A stretch of 38,150 nt of DNA from Acholeplasmatales bacterium. GTDB taxonomy: Bacteria > Bacillota_I > Bacilli_A > Acholeplasmatales > Acholeplasmataceae. Positions 35,747-38,150 of this stretch are shown piece after piece. The stretch is taken from positions 1 through 38,150 of the forward strand of contig JAITXV010000129.1 in assembly GCA_031284605.1 (NCBI GenBank). The letters run 5' to 3'. How positions within the stretch are numbered: the first letter of the stretch is position 1; the number at the start of each line of letters is the position of its first letter. The notes below the pieces were generated by a model. It had not been told where the DNA came from. It saw only the letters and a program-made list of their open reading frames with translations, and searched no databases. The position numbers were made by a program, and so were the translations under genes.

Positions 35747-38150
35747 ATGAAAAGAAAAAGAAAAATAATTTATAAAAAAATATTAATATTATGTACGTGC
35801 TTACTTTCTATATTACTTTTAGTAAGTTGCGTAGAAAGAGAGTACTACGATATGGCTAAAAGAAAGGCACTTAATAATGGGGAAGTACCATATGTTTTTA
35901 ATAAGGAGCTTAAATATAAAAATCCTATAGAAATTACTAATCAATGGGGTGGTGATGGAAATGATAAATACCATTATGGTATTGGAGATCCTTTTGTTAT
36001 GAAATATAATGGGGTTTATTATTTGTATCCTTCTACTGAAGGTCCTAATACTGGTATAAAAGTTTTTACTTCTTTAGATATGATTTCTTGGGAATATAGG
36101 GGGTTTTGTGTAAATGAAAGTGATGAAACAACAGAAAATGCATACGCTCCTGAAGTTATTTATTATGGTGGTGATTTTTATTTATGTCAATCTAGAGGTG
36201 GATCTGGTCATTTTTTCTATAAAAGTGATTCACCAGTTGGTCCTTTTAGAAGGATAACTGCTAATTTAGGAAATGGAATTGATGGAAGTTTTCATATAAA
36301 TGATGATGGTGAGTTATATTTTATCCATACTAATATCAATCCATCAGGACTAAGAATGAATAAAGTTAATATTGATAAAGAAAATGATACGTTAACTTTA
36401 GGTAAACAAGAGTATATTGATAACGCTAACTTAAATCATTGGATTGAAGGACCTAATACTATAAGAAGGGATGGTATTACATATTTAACTTATACTGGGA
36501 ATCATGTGGTATCTAAAGGATATAGGGTAGCTTATTCTTATGTGTATGGTGGAATAATAGATGCTAGTACATTTATACAACCATCTAACAATGTAACACT
36601 AATATCTACTAAAGATAACTATAGTGGTTTGGGTCATTCTTCTAATATGTATGGTCCTAATTTAGATAGCATATATACAGCTTATCATAATAGAGATTTT
36701 TATGGTAGGAGGTATAATTTAGACAGGTATTTAACTAATGGTGGAAGATTAACAAGTAATGGATCACTTGATTATTATGCTAGTGTTCCTCTTAGACCTT
36801 ATTTTGAAAGCTATGATGATAGTGGATTTGAGCATATTGGTGATTTTTATTTAGCTACTAAGTTTAATAAGGAATATTATACAGCAGAATTTAATTTAAT
36901 TTTAAATAGTGGTTTTATAGTGCTAAATTACATTGATGAACTTAATTATTTAAAACTGATAATTGATAAATTACATAGTTTTATATCATTAGTTGAAGTT
37001 AAAAATGGTGATGAGAGAGTTTTAGAAGAACAATCGTTAACTTCAGTTAACGATTTAGATAAATTGGTTAGTATTAGAGTAGAAAAGAATATGGTTGGGT
37101 ATAGTTTTTATGTAAATGAGATGTTAAGATTAAGTTTTAAGACATCTAATTATAAGCATGAATCTAAAATTGGATATTATGGTGATGTTAGTATTAATTA
37201 TACAGCTTTTAGTTTAGATGTTGATGGTAGTAGTGATTTTGAAGTAGTTAAAAATGTACCATCTTCAATTGGAGCTCAAACTTATCTAAAAGATGAATTT
37301 AGAGGGTATTATTTTAAGAACCCTACACTAAACAATAGTGTTAGATTAGGTGAAAAAAATAATATAAGCTATGAAGATGATATGTATAGTGTTTTGCTTA
37401 ATAGTAAAGAAGATTTTGTTAAATATCCTATAAATGTTAATAAAAGTGAGGGTATTAGTAGTGATACTTATAGTTTAGTTGTAGAAATAACAAAAGAGTC
37501 ATTAGGTTCTGTAATTGAAATAGTTGTTAATGAAAAAACTATAGTAAAAGTAGATGTTCCTAAAAATATTGATTTTGGTAAAAATAAATATGTGAGGGTA
37601 TTTTTAACTTCACTTGATTTAGAAAGTGGTGAAAATACTATTAAGTTTAGACTTTTTAGTGGTAATTTTAAGTTTAGACAATTTTATGTATATGAAGATG
37701 GATTTTTAGATGAACTTAATGATATACATAATTTGGAATTGAAAGATAAAATAACTGAAGTAGCAAGTGGAAGGTATTTACAACAAGAAGATTATATTCA
37801 ATCTATTGAAAGTGGTATATTTATGGGGTTGTATGGAAATGCTGGGGTATCTAATTTTATGTATAGTGTCGATGTTAGTTTTTTAAATGGAAGTAGTGGA
37901 GAGGGTGGAATTGTATTTAGAGCTAAAAATTATAGTTATCATAAAGACCAACCCATTCAATCATTTCAAGGTTATTTTTTCCAAATTAAAGAGAGGGTTG
38001 GTACGCTATTTAGATATGATTACGGAGCTACTAATGAAGCTATTGTTAGTTTAAGGGATTCTTCTAATAATGGATATTTTACTGAATATAGATGGAATAC
38101 TGTAAAAGTAGTATGTATTAATAATAATATTAAGATATATGTAAATGATA
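35747..38150 (+). CDS. GH43-family lipoprotein, paralogue of the preceding gene, truncated by the window end (at least 801 codons)
   Basis: Manual translation: MKRKRKIIYKKILILCTCLLSILLLVSCVERE (lipobox LVSC); YGIGDPFVMKYNGVYYLYPSTEG; YAPEVIYYGGDFYLCQS; GIDGSFHINDDGELYFIHT; WIEGPNTIRRDGITYLTYTGNH. Codon phase agrees at the right edge. Confidence 0.85.
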   Translation, partial: MKRKRKIIYKKILILCTCLLSILLLVSCVEREYYDMAKRKALNNGEVPYVFNKELKYKNPIEITNQWGGDGNDKYHYGIGDPFVMKYNGVYYLYPSTEGPNTGIKVFTSLDMISWEYRGFCVNESDETTENAYAPEVIYYGGDFYLCQSRGGSGHFFYKSDSPVGPFRRITANLGNGIDGSFHINDDGELYFIHTNINPSGLRMNKVNIDKENDTLTLGKQEYIDNANLNHWIEGPNTIRRDGITYLTYTGNHVVSKGYRVAYSYVYGGIIDASTFIQPSNNVTLISTKDNYSGLGHSSNMYGPNLDSIYTAYHNRDFYGRRYNLDRYLTNGGRLTSNGSLDYYASVPLRPYFESYDDSGFEHIGDFYLATKFNKEYYTAEFNLILNSGFIVLNYIDELNYLKLIIDKLHSFISLVEVKNGDERVLEEQSLTSVNDLDKLVSIRVEKNMVGYSFYVNEMLRLSFKTSNYKHESKIGYYGDVSINYTAFSLDVDGSSDFEVVKNVPSSIGAQTYLKDEFRGYYFKNPTLNNSVRLGEKNNISYEDDMYSVLLNSKEDFVKYPINVNKSEGISSDTYSLVVEITKESLGSVIEIVVNEKTIVKVDVPKNIDFGKNKYVRVFLTSLDLESGENTIKFRLFSGNFKFRQFYVYEDGFLDELNDIHNLELKDKITEVASGRYLQQEDYIQSIESGIFMGLYGNAGVSNFMYSVDVSFLNGSSGEGGIVFRAKNYSYHKDQPIQSFQGYFFQIKERVGTLFRYDYGATNEAIVSLRDSSNNGYFTEYRWNTVKVVCINNNIKIYVND

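Overview
AT-rich, low-GC Firmicutes/Mollicutes-like window (Acholeplasma/Izemoplasma-type is an inference). TGA appears to act as a stop, for example at ATGA gene overlaps at 12323-12326 and 15105-15108. The window is almost entirely carbohydrate uptake and degradation. In order it contains: (1) a 21-bp tandem repeat abutting the promoter of an AlbA_2 (Schlafen-like)/winged-helix regulator; (2) a compact galE-galM-galT-galK-MATE operon; (3) a multidomain starch-binding-like lipoprotein behind a cre-like site and a long, hairpin-rich leader; (4) a frameshifted LacI-family regulator; (5) a GH13 amylase plus a maltodextrin-type ABC transporter with its own ATPase; (6) a minus-strand cluster of about five tiny membrane proteins behind a perfect LacI/cre palindrome; (7) an AraC-type regulator; (8) a long co-directional locus with an Ig-domain/solute-binding-protein fusion, two permeases, a second MsmX-like ATPase, a 1773-aa sugar-binding/CarboxypepD_reg mosaic protein, a 1630-aa Big_3-GH43 lipoprotein, and a second GH43 lipoprotein that runs off the window end and is missing from the ORF track. 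No rRNA, tRNA, CRISPR, transposase or phage genes were recognised. The best candidates for undescribed biology are the small-membrane-protein cluster, the repeat array upstream of the AlbA_2 regulator, the structured leader at 7626-7845, and the surface-tethered glycan-capture locus at 19797-38150.
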